A DNA stretch of 64,000 bases from Alloiococcus otitis ATCC 51267 (GCF_000315445.1 NZ_JH992960.1:62001-126000), one strand, 5' to 3'; positions 1-10,079 are shown, numbered from the stretch's first letter. The notes: generated from the sequence alone by a model not told the origin. Numbers and translations are program-made.

Positions 1-541
1 AGTTAATCCGGCAGATGGAGTAGACATCAATACCTTCAGACTCAAGGTTTTGCCGGCCATCTTGGAAGGACTTTTCGACACAGATCCCAACTCCAGCTAC
101 ACTAGCTCCAGCTTGCCGAACCAAGTCAACCAGCCCTAAGGAGGCTTGTCCCCGGGCTAGGAAATCGTCGATGATTAAAACCTTGTCCTCAGCTTGCAAG
201 TATTCCTTAGATACAATGACTCGGCTGGTTTTGTCCTTGGTAAAACTGTGGACCTGTGTTTCGTAATGGGCTTGGTTTTTTAAGGTTGACGGTTCGGTTT
301 TTTTGGCAAAGAGCATGGGGACGTCAAATTCAATGGCTGTCATAATAGCGGGAGCAATCCCGGATGCTTCTATGGTAAAAACCTTGGTGACCCCTTCATT
401 CTTAAAGTGGTCGTAAAATTCTCTGACAATTTCTTTCATGACTTTGGGGTCAATTTGGTGGTTTAAAAAGGAATCGATCTTTAATACAGTTTCATCTAAG
501 ACAATCCCTTCTTGGATAATCCGGTCTTTTAACAAGCCCAT
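1..541 (-). CDS. xpt: Xanthine phosphoribosyltransferase, 3' end outside window
   Basis: Purine salvage enzyme of the cytosol that joins xanthine to PRPP to make XMP. The first 180 codons are present and the C-terminus lies beyond base 1. The start reads MGLLKDRIIQEGIVLDETVL, followed by SFLNHQIDP and GIAPAIMTAIEFDVP, which resemble Bacillus Xpt. The PRPP-binding stretch VLIIDDFLARGQASLGL is visible near residues 129-145. The ATG at 541 is preceded by GAGGAG at a good distance; the ATG at 546 is out of frame. Its leader is only about 20 nt, too short for the purine riboswitch found before Bacillus xpt. A PurR-type box upstream suggests protein-based control instead. Confidence 0.93.
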   Translation of the reverse strand, partial: MGLLKDRIIQEGIVLDETVLKIDSFLNHQIDPKVMKEIVREFYDHFKNEGVTKVFTIEASGIAPAIMTAIEFDVPMLFAKKTEPSTLKNQAHYETQVHSFTKDKTSRVIVSKEYLQAEDKVLIIDDFLARGQASLGLVDLVRQAGASVAGVGICVEKSFQDGRQNLESEGIDVYSICRIN

Positions 542-568
542 CCCATCACTCCTCTAGTTTTTAAGACC

Positions 569-597
569 ATTATACGAATAAAAGAAGGAGAATTCAA
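569..597 (-). promoter_or_regulatory. Sigma-A promoter of xpt
   Basis: On the minus strand TTGAAT (592-597) and TATAAT (569-574) are separated by exactly 17 nt. Transcription would start near 562, about 20 nt before the xpt ATG. Confidence 0.75.
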
Positions 598-600
598 TAC

Positions 601-613
601 AATGTTCGGCTAA
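601..613 (-). promoter_or_regulatory. PurBox-like site upstream of xpt
   Basis: On the minus strand TTAGCCGAACATT matches the PurR consensus AWWWCCGAACWWT at 11 of 13 positions, including the full CCGAAC core. It sits just upstream of the -35 box. PurR activates from such sites in Lactococcus and represses in Bacillus; which applies here cannot be told from one box. Confidence 0.5.
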
Positions 614-645
614 AGACCAATCTTTATTCAGCCTTTCACGATTTT

Positions 646-2598
646 TTAGTCATCCAAATCGAGCAAGTCTTCCTGGATTTCTTCCCATTCTTCCATTAAG
701 CGAACCTGTTCTTGGTCTAGGTCTTGGTGGGTCTGGCTTAATTCAGCTAATTTGTCAGGGGCTTGGTAGAGATCAGGCTTTTCCAAGTCTTGGGCCAGGT
801 CTGCTAGATCCTGGTCGATTTCTTCCAGTCTGGCTTCAATTTTTTCCGCCCGGCGATTTAATCGGCGGCTTTCTTTTTGTCTTTCTTTCAAGTCTTTGCG
901 GTCCAGGCTGTCTTGACTTTGCTCTTGCCCTTGTTCAGGGGCTTGTTTATCTTGTTCAGCCTTAGTCTGGGCTGCTTCAATGGCTTGGAGTTCTTCTTTC
1001 TTCTGGACATAATAGTCGTAGTCGCCTAGGTATCGGTCAATACCACCTGGGTGGATTTCGATGACCTGGCTGGCCAAGCGGTTGATAAAGTAGCGATCGT
1101 GGGAGACAAAGATCAAGGTTCCCTGATAGTCGATTAAGGCATTTTCTAATACTTCCTTGGAATCGATGTCTAAGTGGTTGGTAGGTTCGTCTAAGAGGAG
1201 GAAGTTGTTTTTTTCTAATGATAATTTGGCCAGGGCGACCCGGGCTTTTTCCCCACCACTGAGGGAATGAATGGTTTTGTCGACCGCTTCGCCTGTAAAG
1301 AGGAAGCTGGCCAGTAGGGTTCGGATAACCACTTCGTCAAGGTCTGGCTGTGCGTCCCAGACCTCATCTAAAATGGACTTATTGCCAGTTAGATTGGCCT
1401 GTTCCTGGTCGTAGTAGCCTAGGTCTACCTTGGTCCCATACCGAATGTCACCCGCCAAGGCTGGATTAACACCGGCTAAGTTCTTGATAAGGGTAGACTT
1501 GCCAATGCCGTTAGGTCCGACCAAGGCGATGGCATCTCCCTTGCGGATGTCTAAGTTAATATCCTCGGCTAAGACTTGATCGCCATACCCAATGGCCAGA
1601 TCCTTAGTCTGGAGGACAATGTCACCGGAAGTTCGGTCAGTTTCAAAGGAGAAGTAGGCAGACTGGTCATCCTTTTTGGGTTTTTGGACTGTTTCCATCT
1701 TTTCTAACTGCTTACGTCTAGCCTGGGCCCGCTTGGTGGTGGAGGCTCGGACAATATTTTTTTGGATAAAGTCTTCCATTTCCGATATTTTTTTCTGCTG
1801 CTTGTCATATTCCTTGGCCTGCTGCTTGATCTGAGCCGATTTTAAGTCTAAATAATTGGAATAGTTACCAGGGAAATGGGTGACCTGGCCCAAAGCCACT
1901 TCGTAGGTCTCATTGATCACCCGGTCTAAAAAGTACCGGTCGTGGGAGACGATTAAAAGAGCCCCCCGGTAGTTCTTGAGATAGCCTTCCAACCAGGCTA
2001 AGGTTTCTATATCCAGGTGGTTGGTGGGCTCGTCTAAAATAAGCAAGTCCTTGTTTTCCAAAAGGAGCTTAGCCAGGGCTAACCGGGTCTTTTGACCTCC
2101 AGAAAGGTGATTAATCGGGGTGTCGTAGTCTGTTTCGTAAAATTGGAAGCCATGTAAGACTGTCCGGATTTCACTTTCATAACCGTAGCCATTTTGCTTT
2201 AAAAATCTGGTTTGCATCTTATCATACTGGGCCATCAGGTCTTGGTAGTCTGAGCTAGTCTCTTGAACTTGGCTGATTTTTTCTTCTAATTGGTGGAGGT
2301 CTGTTTCCAGGTCAATCAACCAAGAGAAGACAGACTCCATTTCTTCTAGGATAGTCCGGTCAGAGTCTAGGCCAGTATGCTGGTCTAAATAGCCAATGGA
2401 CAAGTCCTTTTGCCAAGAAACTTGGCCAGCGTCAGGATCTTCATGGCCAGCCAGGATGTGGAGGAGGGTAGACTTGCCCGCCCCATTCCTGCCGACTAGG
2501 CCAATCCGAGCCCCATCTTGGACCTGTAAGTTGACCTGGTCAAAGAGGGTTTCACCTGCAAAATCCCTAGCCACTTTTTGTGCTTGGAGTAGTATCAT
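646..2598 (-). CDS. ABC-F family ATPase, YdiF-like
   Basis: Soluble ATPase with two nucleotide-binding domains and no membrane segments, of the ABC-F family that acts on the ribosome. About 650 residues. The first domain has GRNGAGKST near residue 37, LSGGQKTRLALA and LDEPTNHLD. The second has GPNGIGKST and LSGGEKARVALA. Between them is a charged linker with many Lys and Arg. The C-terminus ends in a Glu/Gln-rich coiled coil, as in Bacillus YdiF rather than the shorter antibiotic-resistance types. The ATG at 2598 was chosen because AAAGGAAG lies 7 nt before it; ATGs further upstream lack spacing for this site. It is divergent from rex, as a ydiF homologue often neighbours rex in Bacillales. 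Confidence 0.9.
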   Translation of the reverse strand: MILLQAQKVARDFAGETLFDQVNLQVQDGARIGLVGRNGAGKSTLLHILAGHEDPDAGQVSWQKDLSIGYLDQHTGLDSDRTILEEMESVFSWLIDLETDLHQLEEKISQVQETSSDYQDLMAQYDKMQTRFLKQNGYGYESEIRTVLHGFQFYETDYDTPINHLSGGQKTRLALAKLLLENKDLLILDEPTNHLDIETLAWLEGYLKNYRGALLIVSHDRYFLDRVINETYEVALGQVTHFPGNYSNYLDLKSAQIKQQAKEYDKQQKKISEMEDFIQKNIVRASTTKRAQARRKQLEKMETVQKPKKDDQSAYFSFETDRTSGDIVLQTKDLAIGYGDQVLAEDINLDIRKGDAIALVGPNGIGKSTLIKNLAGVNPALAGDIRYGTKVDLGYYDQEQANLTGNKSILDEVWDAQPDLDEVVIRTLLASFLFTGEAVDKTIHSLSGGEKARVALAKLSLEKNNFLLLDEPTNHLDIDSKEVLENALIDYQGTLIFVSHDRYFINRLASQVIEIHPGGIDRYLGDYDYYVQKKEELQAIEAAQTKAEQDKQAPEQGQEQSQDSLDRKDLKERQKESRRLNRRAEKIEARLEEIDQDLADLAQDLEKPDLYQAPDKLAELSQTHQDLDQEQVRLMEEWEEIQEDLLDLDD

Positions 2599-2795
2599 AT
2601 ACATTCTTCCTTTAAAAATAGTCACCTTAGTTTAACATAAATCTTTGCCTCTTCTGAATGACATACTGGTGCTTGTGACTTATATCTTTTTATTATAAGA
2701 AAAAATATGTTCACTAAAAACTTTCATTAATAGGTTGAACTTGTTATACTATTCATTGATTGTGAATTGATTAATTTTGCAAAGGGGACCATATT

Positions 2796-3461
2796 ATGGT
2801 AAAACAAAGACAGATTCCAAAGGCGACAGCAAGGCGGTTGCCACTTTACTACCGTTACTTTACCTATCTTTATGAAACAGGCATTAAGCGGATTTCTTCA
2901 GCCCAATTGAGCGAGTCTATGAAGGTTGATAGTGCAACTATTCGAAGAGACTTCTCTTACTTTGGGGCCTTGGGTAAGCGGGGTTACGGCTACGATGTTG
3001 AAAACTTGATGAACTTCTTTAAAGAACAATTGAGTCAAGAGGAGTTAACCAATATTGCCTTGGTTGGAGTGGGGAACCTGGGCCAGGCCTTGCTTAACTA
3101 TAACTTCCGGAAAGACAATAGCATGCGGATATCAGCCGGCTTTGATGTCAATCCTGGCTTGATCGATACCATCTTAGAAGGCGTCCCAATCTATGATGTC
3201 AAGGATCTGGTGGCCCAAGTCTCTGACCAAAAAATCAATGTGGCCATCCTAGCTGTCCCCAGCGATCATGCCCAAGACATGACTGATAAGTTAGTGGAAG
3301 CTGGAGTGAAAGGCATCCTCAACTTTACCCCTCTAAGGGTAACAGTCCCACCTGGAGTCCGAGTCCATAATGTTGACTTGGCCAACGAACTACAGGCCTT
3401 GATCTACTTTATCAGCCATTATACCGACACTGACCAAGAAGCCAGCATGGATGAAGAATAA
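2796..3461 (+). CDS. rex: Redox-sensing transcriptional repressor Rex
   Basis: Represses fermentation and anaerobic genes until NADH displaces it from DNA. 221 residues, the normal family length. The N-terminal winged helix covers about residues 1-80 ([23 protein letters not shown] and [22 protein letters not shown], described here in two parts). A Rossmann NAD(H) domain follows with [12 protein letters not shown] near residue 90, and the C-terminal swap helix ends in [25 protein letters not shown] precedes the ATG. A half-site TTGTGAA (2760-2766) resembles one arm of a Rex operator but the second arm is not convincing, so autoregulation is only possible. Confidence 0.97.
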   Translation: MVKQRQIPKATARRLPLYYRYFTYLYETGIKRISSAQLSESMKVDSATIRRDFSYFGALGKRGYGYDVENLMNFFKEQLSQEELTNIALVGVGNLGQALLNYNFRKDNSMRISAGFDVNPGLIDTILEGVPIYDVKDLVAQVSDQKINVAILAVPSDHAQDMTDKLVEAGVKGILNFTPLRVTVPPGVRVHNVDLANELQALIYFISHYTDTDQEASMDEE

Positions 3462-3465
3462 AAAA

Positions 3466-3506
3466 CCGACTAATTACTTCTCTTGTGGGGTAATTAGTCG
3501 GTCTTT
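3466..3506. terminator. Bidirectional terminator between rex and the ydiK-like gene
   Basis: A 12-bp perfect stem, CCGACTAATTAC (3466-3477) with GTAATTAGTCGG (3490-3501), is followed by TCTTTTT and preceded by an A run. It serves rex on the plus strand and the convergent minus-strand pair. Confidence 0.9.
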
Positions 3507-3704
3507 TTACTTACCGCCCTTGCGTATATTCCAATAGACCATAAAGTGTCTGGTGGCTTGGACAAAGTCGTAGCTGGCTATCAAAGCAGTTAGGAGGGTA
3601 AGAAGGGAGAAGCCAGATTCTTTAAGGGACTGGACCAAAAGAAAGAAGAAAAGGAGGAAGAAAAGAAAGTTAAGACCGGCATTCATCAATAGGGTTTGCT
3701 TCAT
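3507..3704 (-). CDS. Small two-helix membrane protein, YdiK-like
   Basis: 65 residues with two hydrophobic segments (about 8-26 and 31-48) and a Lys/Arg-rich tail. I do not know a biochemical role. Bacillus subtilis ydiK encodes a membrane protein of about the same size at the same place, next to ydiL and groESL, and the tail pattern (YDF...FMVYW then basic residues) fits. The RBS AAGGAGGG overlaps the end of the upstream CPBP gene 12 nt away, so both are read from one transcript. The assignment rests on position and size more than on sequence. Confidence 0.7.
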   Translation of the reverse strand: MKQTLLMNAGLNFLFFLLFFFLLVQSLKESGFSLLTLLTALIASYDFVQATRHFMVYWNIRKGGK

Positions 3705-3716
3705 TTTTAGCCCTCC

Positions 3717-4412
3717 TTAGACCAGCAAGTTCAAGATGGTAGCTAAAATGTTCAGCCCCATATGGGCGATGATGGGACCCCAAATGTTTTGGGTTTTGTA
3801 GTAGACATAGCTAAAGATAAGGCCCATGACAGAATAAGTTAAAATCATCCCGTCAAAGTGGATAAAGGCGAAGACCAAGGAAGAGATGACGGCAGCCCCA
3901 ATCCAGCCAATCTTGTCTACTAAGAGGCCGTTAATCGCCTTTCTAAAGACCAATTCCTCCAAGATGGGGGCGGAGATGATGGGAAGGAGGACGAAGAGGG
4001 GGTTGGCCAGGATGGTTGCCATAATGGATGTGGTATTGGCCGAGACGGTGGGTTGGCCAAAGAGGGTGATCTCTAGCATGGTTAGGGCCACTTGAGACAG
4101 GTAGGCTAAAGCTGTTCCGGTTAGGCCCCAAGTGAGGATTTCCTTGCCTTTTGTTTGCCCTCTTTCAAAGGGATAAACCAGGTTGAAATGATAATTAATC
4201 CAAAGGGCAAAGAAGGCCCCTGCCAGGTTGATGACCACATTGGCATTGATAAAGTAGCTGGGTGGTTGGCTTTGGAAAAGGAAGACGGCTACAATCGATA
4301 AGACTTGGACGGCAATAAAGGTCAGCATAATGCTGACAGCCGGGCCAATCTGGGAAGGCTTTTGTTTTTTAGGACGCAAAGTTAGACCTACTTTCTTTAT
4401 AAGAGCTATCAT
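3717..4412 (-). CDS. CPBP family intramembrane metalloprotease, YdiL-like
   Basis: Multi-pass membrane protein of the CAAX protease / bacteriocin-processing (CPBP, Abi) family. 231 residues with about six hydrophobic segments. The catalytic signature is complete: EELVFR at 152-157 and a second motif FAFIHFDG with His near 185. The last helix carries HMGLNILATI. In Bacillus ydiL occupies the same place between ydiK and groES. Family members trim prenylated proteins or peptides or give self-immunity to bacteriocins; the substrate here is unknown. Confidence 0.85.
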   Translation of the reverse strand: MIALIKKVGLTLRPKKQKPSQIGPAVSIMLTFIAVQVLSIVAVFLFQSQPPSYFINANVVINLAGAFFALWINYHFNLVYPFERGQTKGKEILTWGLTGTALAYLSQVALTMLEITLFGQPTVSANTTSIMATILANPLFVLLPIISAPILEELVFRKAINGLLVDKIGWIGAAVISSLVFAFIHFDGMILTYSVMGLIFSYVYYKTQNIWGPIIAHMGLNILATILNLLV

Positions 4413-4495
4413 TTCTATTCTTCATTATAACTTATCATAAAAGCTAGACCATGTCATAAGTTGGAGAAAATTCATAAAATCTTCAAGTCAATCAC

Positions 4496-4561
4496 TTGAA
4501 AGCTAGGCGGAAATTTTTTATACTATAAATGAACTTAGCACTCGGGTCACTTGACTGCTAA
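4496..4561 (+). promoter_or_regulatory. groESL promoter and CIRCE operator
   Basis: TTGAAA (4496-4501), a 17-nt spacer and TATACT (4519-4524) form a strong housekeeping promoter. The HrcA operator CIRCE follows at 4535-4561: TTAGCACTC, nine bases, then GACTGCTAA. The second arm differs from the consensus GAGTGCTAA at one base. Placement at the transcript start fits repression by HrcA and release on heat shock. Confidence 0.92.
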
Positions 4562-4597
4562 GTCATCAAATTAGGAAGATTTTTGGAGGCGAATTGA

Positions 4598-4882
4598 ATG
4601 CTTAAACCTTTAAGTAACCGTGTCGTTTTAGAAGTTGCTGAAAAAGAGGAAACAACTGCGAGCGGTTTTGTATTGCCAGAATCAGCCAAAGACTCACCCC
4701 AGACTGGACGCGTTGTTGCGGTAGGCAAGGGCGTCTTATTACCCGATGGCAGCCGGTCTGAAGTTGAAGTAGCTGAAGGCGACCAAGTTATCTTTGAAAA
4801 ACACGCTGGATCCGAAGTGAAATACGATGGCAATGAATACCTAGTGGTAAAAGATACAGATATTATCGCTGTTGTTGAGTAA
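4598..4882 (+). CDS. groES: Co-chaperonin GroES
   Basis: Seven-subunit lid of the GroEL folding chamber in the cytosol. 94 residues, normal length. It starts MLKPLSNRVVLEVAEKEE and shows the mobile loop TTASGFVLPESAKD and the conserved GDQVIFEKHAGSEVKYDG. RBS GGAGG is 8 nt before the ATG. First gene of the groESL operon under a promoter with a CIRCE element. Confidence 0.98.
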   Translation: MLKPLSNRVVLEVAEKEETTASGFVLPESAKDSPQTGRVVAVGKGVLLPDGSRSEVEVAEGDQVIFEKHAGSEVKYDGNEYLVVKDTDIIAVVE

Positions 4883-4921
4883 GTGAGACTAGCAGGTAAA
4901 TCTTTTTTTGAGGTGATATAA

Positions 4922-6556
<1,635 letters not shown>

Positions 6557-6586
6557 GACGAGCGTAAAAATGACACAAGCAAAAAG

Positions 6587-6634
6587 AGCCAAGCTGAACT
6601 CAGTTCTAACTAAACTGAGTTGCTTGGCTTTTTT
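6587..6634 (+). terminator. groESL terminator
   Basis: An inverted repeat AGCCAAGC...ACTCAGT paired with ACTGAGT...GCTTGGCT is followed by a T6 run. It lies directly after groEL and may also serve the convergent CAP gene. Confidence 0.88.
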
Positions 6635-6651
6635 GCTTGCTTTGCTGAAGA

Positions 6652-7308
6652 TTAAGGCATGGGGTGGCCAAAAAATTGGGTCAGATAAAGGATACCCTCA
6701 TCATAGGCTACGCCTACTCCCATCTGGGTGTAGCTGGGATTGATGATGTTTTCGTAGTGGCCTTGGCTATCCAACCAGCCTTGGAAGATGTACCGGGCCA
6801 TATGGGCATCGTCGACATGGTAGGTCGCCATGGCCAGATTTTCTCCGATGACTTGGTATTGGTAATTAGGTGGGGCCTCACTGTCTTGGAGGACGGTAAA
6901 GAAGTCTTGACCGTCCGGGCGGGTATGGGAGAAGGAGGTAACTGTCTCTTGGGCTCTTATGTCACCTGCCAGTTCTAAGTCGCTATTCTGGCTGAGAGGG
7001 GGGAGGCCTTGGTCAGCCCGGGTTTGGTTGGTGAGGTCTAAAATTTGCTCTCGCAGCAATTGGTCGTCTATGTCCAGACTGGTTAAATCTTGCCCGCCTG
7101 CCTGGTGGCTTACTTCTTGACGGCTGGCTTGGTCCAACTCCGGCTCCTGGTCATTTTGATCCCAGAAGTCGGAGGTAATGGGCAGGTAGTCCATCACCCA
7201 ATCTAAGCCGTCGCCAATAGGGGTCCCGCTAGCGACTTGGGAAACAGCTAGCCAATAGCCTAATATGATGAAAAAAATACTTTTCAATAAAGAGCTGATC
7301 AAACGCAT
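6652..7308 (-). CDS. CAP (SCP/PR1) domain secreted or membrane-anchored protein, YkwD-like
   Basis: 218 residues. A hydrophobic segment at about 8-27 acts as signal or anchor, followed by an acidic, Asp/Gln-rich spacer and a CAP domain from about 88 to 215. Motifs are LTNQTRADQGLPPL, FSHTRPDG, IGENLA and GWLDSQGHYENIINPSYTQMG (quoted in part), which hold the conserved His and Glu of the family. RBS AAAGGAGG is well spaced. CAP proteins of Firmicutes are extracellular; their activity is poorly defined. Monocistronic, convergent with groEL. Confidence 0.85.
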   Translation of the reverse strand: MRLISSLLKSIFFIILGYWLAVSQVASGTPIGDGLDWVMDYLPITSDFWDQNDQEPELDQASRQEVSHQAGGQDLTSLDIDDQLLREQILDLTNQTRADQGLPPLSQNSDLELAGDIRAQETVTSFSHTRPDGQDFFTVLQDSEAPPNYQYQVIGENLAMATYHVDDAHMARYIFQGWLDSQGHYENIINPSYTQMGVGVAYDEGILYLTQFFGHPMP

Positions 7309-7479
7309 AGCCCTTCCTCCTTTATGCCCTTATATTGTAGCAGATTAGATAGGAATTTGTTACTGTCTTTAACTCTTTACCCCTTAAATTTTTAACTTAG
7401 CAGCAGTAATCTTTACATAAACTATACTTTTACTTGCTATACTAAAATCCTAAGTCTATTGATGAAGGGAGTTGGCAAA

Positions 7480-8121
7480 ATGGGAAGCTTAATCCAGCTT
7501 GACCAGGTTTGCTTAGAACTCAAGGACAAGATTATTTTACAAGATATTTCTTTTGCCATCAGCCAAGGAGACTTTGTCACCCTCTACGGGCCATCAGGGA
7601 GTGGCAAATCTAGCCTGTTAAAATTAGTCGCCAGCCTCATCAAACCCACGAGTGGGACCATTTATTTTAAAGGCCAGGATATATTTGCCCAAGACATCTT
7701 AGATTACCGGAAAAAGGTGTCTTATTTTTTTCAGAATCCCGTCTTGTTTGGCCAAACCGTAAGAGATAATCTCAGCTTTCCCTATCAAATCCGCCATTTA
7801 AATTTTGACCAGGACCGGGCTCTTGACTTGCTTGGCCGGGTCAAGCTCGACCAGTCTATTTTAGACAAGTCAATTCAAGATATTTCTGGTGGGGAAAAAC
7901 AGAGGGTGGCTCTGGTCCGCAACCTCTTATTTCCACCACTGGTCTTGCTCTTGGATGAAATCACCTCTTCTTTGGACCGTGAGACCAGCCAGATTATCCA
8001 AGACTTGCTTGAAGACTTATTGACTCAAGGAGCAACCATCTTATCGGTAAGCCACAAGGAAGAAGATATTAACCGGTCTAGTCGCAAAATTCAGATCGCT
8101 GATGGAAGGATGGTCGATTAA
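7480..8121 (+). CDS. ABC transporter ATP-binding protein, FetA/YbbL-like
   Basis: ATPase of a two-gene exporter. About 213 residues with GPSGSGKSS (Walker A, 37-44), a Q-loop in YFFQNPVLFGQTV, ISGGEKQRVALVR and LLLDEITSSLD. The ATG at 7480 follows AAGGGAG at 8 nt; an upstream TTG lacks a better site. The next gene encodes a UPF0014 permease, as in Escherichia coli fetAB, an exporter linked to iron homeostasis. Substrate specificity here is inferred from that pairing. Confidence 0.85.
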   Translation: MGSLIQLDQVCLELKDKIILQDISFAISQGDFVTLYGPSGSGKSSLLKLVASLIKPTSGTIYFKGQDIFAQDILDYRKKVSYFFQNPVLFGQTVRDNLSFPYQIRHLNFDQDRALDLLGRVKLDQSILDKSIQDISGGEKQRVALVRNLLFPPLVLLLDEITSSLDRETSQIIQDLLEDLLTQGATILSVSHKEEDINRSSRKIQIADGRMVD

Positions 8122-8124
8122 AGC

Positions 8125-8889
8125 TTGGAAGGAAGTGTAGAAATTAATAACTTGTCGCTTTTACTGTCGACAAGTTTACTGGTCGTTGCTATTGTAATCT
8201 CTTACAAGGAAAGTTTGGGCCTGTCCAAGGATATTGTCATCGCTGGGGTCCGGGCAGTAATCCAGCTTTTTATCATTGGTTTTGTCCTGGAATATATTTT
8301 TGCTATCGACCAGCTTGTCTTAACCCTTTTGATGATCGCCTTTATTATCTTTAATGCCTCTTACAACAGCCATCAAAGAAGCAAAGGCATGTCAGGTTCG
8401 CTTAAAATATCCCTGACAGCTATCGGGTTCTCCAGCCTAGTTAGCCTCTTGCTCCTTGTCGTGACCGGGGCCATTGACCTAGTCCCCACCCAGGTCGTCC
8501 CGATCACCGGGATGATTGCCAATGGGGCTATGGTGGCGGTGGGGCTCACTTTCCAATCCTTGGACCAGCAGTTTAAAGACCACCAGCAGGAAGTTCAGGA
8601 AATGTTGACCCTAGGAGCCAGTCCTCTCCAAGCATCCAAGTCGATGATTGCCCAGGCCATTAAGACCGGGATCAGCCCAACCATTGACTCGACTAAAACA
8701 GTGGGTCTGGTTAGCCTGCCGGGGATGATGTCTGGCCTCATCTTTGCTGGGGTTAGCCCCATCCTAGCCATCCGCTACCAAATTGTCATCATGTTTATGC
8801 TGGTTTCGGCCTCCAGCATTGCCGGCATCATAGCCAGCTACATGGCCTTCCGCAATTACTTTAATGACTTCCACCAGGTTACTAGCTAA
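8125..8889 (+). CDS. UPF0014 family permease, FetB/YbbM-like
   Basis: Membrane partner of the preceding ATPase. About 254 residues and seven hydrophobic segments. The family core is visible as TLGASPLQASKSMIAQAIKTG and the SLPGMMSGLIFAG loop, each within one conserved block. It probably begins at TTG 8125, three bases after the upstream stop, because the aligned N-terminus (NNLSLLLSTSLLVVAIVISYKE) needs that start; translation is likely coupled. The exact start is less certain than the rest. Confidence 0.85.
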   Translation: MEGSVEINNLSLLLSTSLLVVAIVISYKESLGLSKDIVIAGVRAVIQLFIIGFVLEYIFAIDQLVLTLLMIAFIIFNASYNSHQRSKGMSGSLKISLTAIGFSSLVSLLLLVVTGAIDLVPTQVVPITGMIANGAMVAVGLTFQSLDQQFKDHQQEVQEMLTLGASPLQASKSMIAQAIKTGISPTIDSTKTVGLVSLPGMMSGLIFAGVSPILAIRYQIVIMFMLVSASSIAGIIASYMAFRNYFNDFHQVTS

Positions 8890-8925
8890 AAGTAGTCCGA
8901 TAAAGCCATAGGAAAAAGTCGTCAG

Positions 8926-8953
8926 TGTTACAAATGTGACAAAGAGATGTTAA
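8926..8953 (+). promoter_or_regulatory. Three WalR-like half-sites before the LysM/3D gene
   Basis: TGTTAC, TGACAA and TGTTAA start at 8926, 8937 and 8948, one every 11 bp. The first and third fit the WalR half-site TGTWAH exactly; the middle one is degenerate. yocH, the Bacillus counterpart of the downstream gene, is a classic WalR target. Confidence 0.45.
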
Positions 8954-8982
8954 GTTTAATGGAATAATACAAAGCAACTAAG

Positions 8983-9015
8983 GGGAGGTAACAAATGGGC
9001 CCTCCCTCTTTTTTT
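8983..9015 (+). terminator. Terminator after the FetAB-like pair
   Basis: GGGAGG (8983-8988) pairs with CCTCCC (9001-9006), followed by TCT7. The same stretch holds an 11-codon ORF (8995-9030) whose GGGGAGG would be an RBS; the terminator reading is preferred. Confidence 0.65.
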
Positions 9016-9090
9016 ATGCCGAAAACGTGATAGTATGATGAATGTGCTAAAGGAAATAGAAAAAATACTATTTATAAGGAGACATTCACC

Positions 9091-10026
9091 ATGAAATTAC
9101 GGAATAAATTGATCGCAACTGGTGCAGCTGCCTTGCTTTCAAGTGTCTTTGCCAACCAAGCAGACGTAGAGGCCGCTACTTGGACCCCAAGAACCGTGGA
9201 AGAAATCCACGCTGACATCCAAGAAGAAAAGGCCAACCAAGAAGAATCTGAACCAGTTGAATACACCATTAAAGATGGAGACACTCTTTGGGGAATTTCT
9301 GAAGCGACTGGCATTTCAGTTGACGCCCTAACCCAAGTCAACGACATTGCCAACCGCCACTTGATTATTACTGGTAACACCATTTACTTGAGTGACGACA
9401 ACTCAGTCCTTTCTGTTAAAGACGAAAATGACCAATTGAAAAGTTATGAGGTAAGCGAAGAAGTTAAAGAAACCGAAACTCCGCAAGAAGTCACTGAAAG
9501 AGAAGAAGACAGGCAAGAACAAGCTGAAGCACCTGTTCAAGAAGACCAAAATCAAGAACAAGCTGAAGCTCAAGCCCAAGAAGCTGAACAAGCTCCAGAA
9601 CAAGCCCAAGAAGCAGCTCAAGATCAGGAAGCTAACGACCAAGCAGGCCAAGTTGTCGCTCAACCAGCTTCTAACCAAGGTCAAGACCAAGCTTCTGCAA
9701 ACACTGGTAGCTTCATCGGAACCTTCAACGCAACTGCTTACGCTATAGGTGACGGTTTAACCCCAAGCACCGTTACAGCTAACGGAACTGACGTATCCAA
9801 CACCATCTACTCTAACGGCCGTCGCATTATTGCAGTTGACCCTAATGTCATCCCACTTAACTCAACTGTCATTGTTGAAATGCCTAACGGTAGTCGGTTC
9901 ACTGCAGTAGCAGCTGACACTGGTGGTGCCATCAACGGCAATACCATCGACTTATTGGTATCTAGCCCAGCTGAAGCTCAAAGCTTTGGCCGTCAAAGTG
10001 GCATTAAAATTTACCGAGCTAACTAA
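9091..10026 (+). CDS. Secreted LysM plus 3D-domain cell wall protein, YocH-like
   Basis: 311 residues. A signal peptide covers about 1-29 and a LysM peptidoglycan-binding domain about 56-103 (YTIKDGDTLWGISEATGIS). A long Gln/Glu/Ala-rich linker spans about 120-205. A C-terminal 3D domain follows with RRIIAVDPNVIPLNSTVIVE and AADTGGAINGNTIDLLV, which contains the Asp residues for which the domain is named. Such proteins are muralytic or stationary-phase survival enzymes related to Bacillus YocH. RBS AAGGAG. Upstream WalR-like half-sites suggest control by the essential wall-stress system. Confidence 0.9.
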   Translation: MKLRNKLIATGAAALLSSVFANQADVEAATWTPRTVEEIHADIQEEKANQEESEPVEYTIKDGDTLWGISEATGISVDALTQVNDIANRHLIITGNTIYLSDDNSVLSVKDENDQLKSYEVSEEVKETETPQEVTEREEDRQEQAEAPVQEDQNQEQAEAQAQEAEQAPEQAQEAAQDQEANDQAGQVVAQPASNQGQDQASANTGSFIGTFNATAYAIGDGLTPSTVTANGTDVSNTIYSNGRRIIAVDPNVIPLNSTVIVEMPNGSRFTAVAADTGGAINGNTIDLLVSSPAEAQSFGRQSGIKIYRAN

Positions 10027-10043
10027 TATGTAAAAGATGGGAC

Positions 10044-10079
10044 ACAAAAACTCCAGGCTGAAAGGCTTGGAGTTTTTGT
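10044..10079 (+). terminator. Terminator of the LysM/3D gene
   Basis: ACAAAAACTCCA (10044-10055) pairs with TGGAGTTTTTGT (10068-10079), with a GGC/GGCT inner part and a T-rich end. Confidence 0.85.

Noticed and set aside
571-580. TACGAATA competence box upstream of xpt
   Set aside because: It overlaps the minus-strand -10 of xpt and faces no gene on the plus strand, so it is best explained by the promoter.
2760-2795. Rex operator before rex
   Set aside because: Only one half-site TTGTGAA is present; the second arm does not fit TTCACAA at the required spacing.
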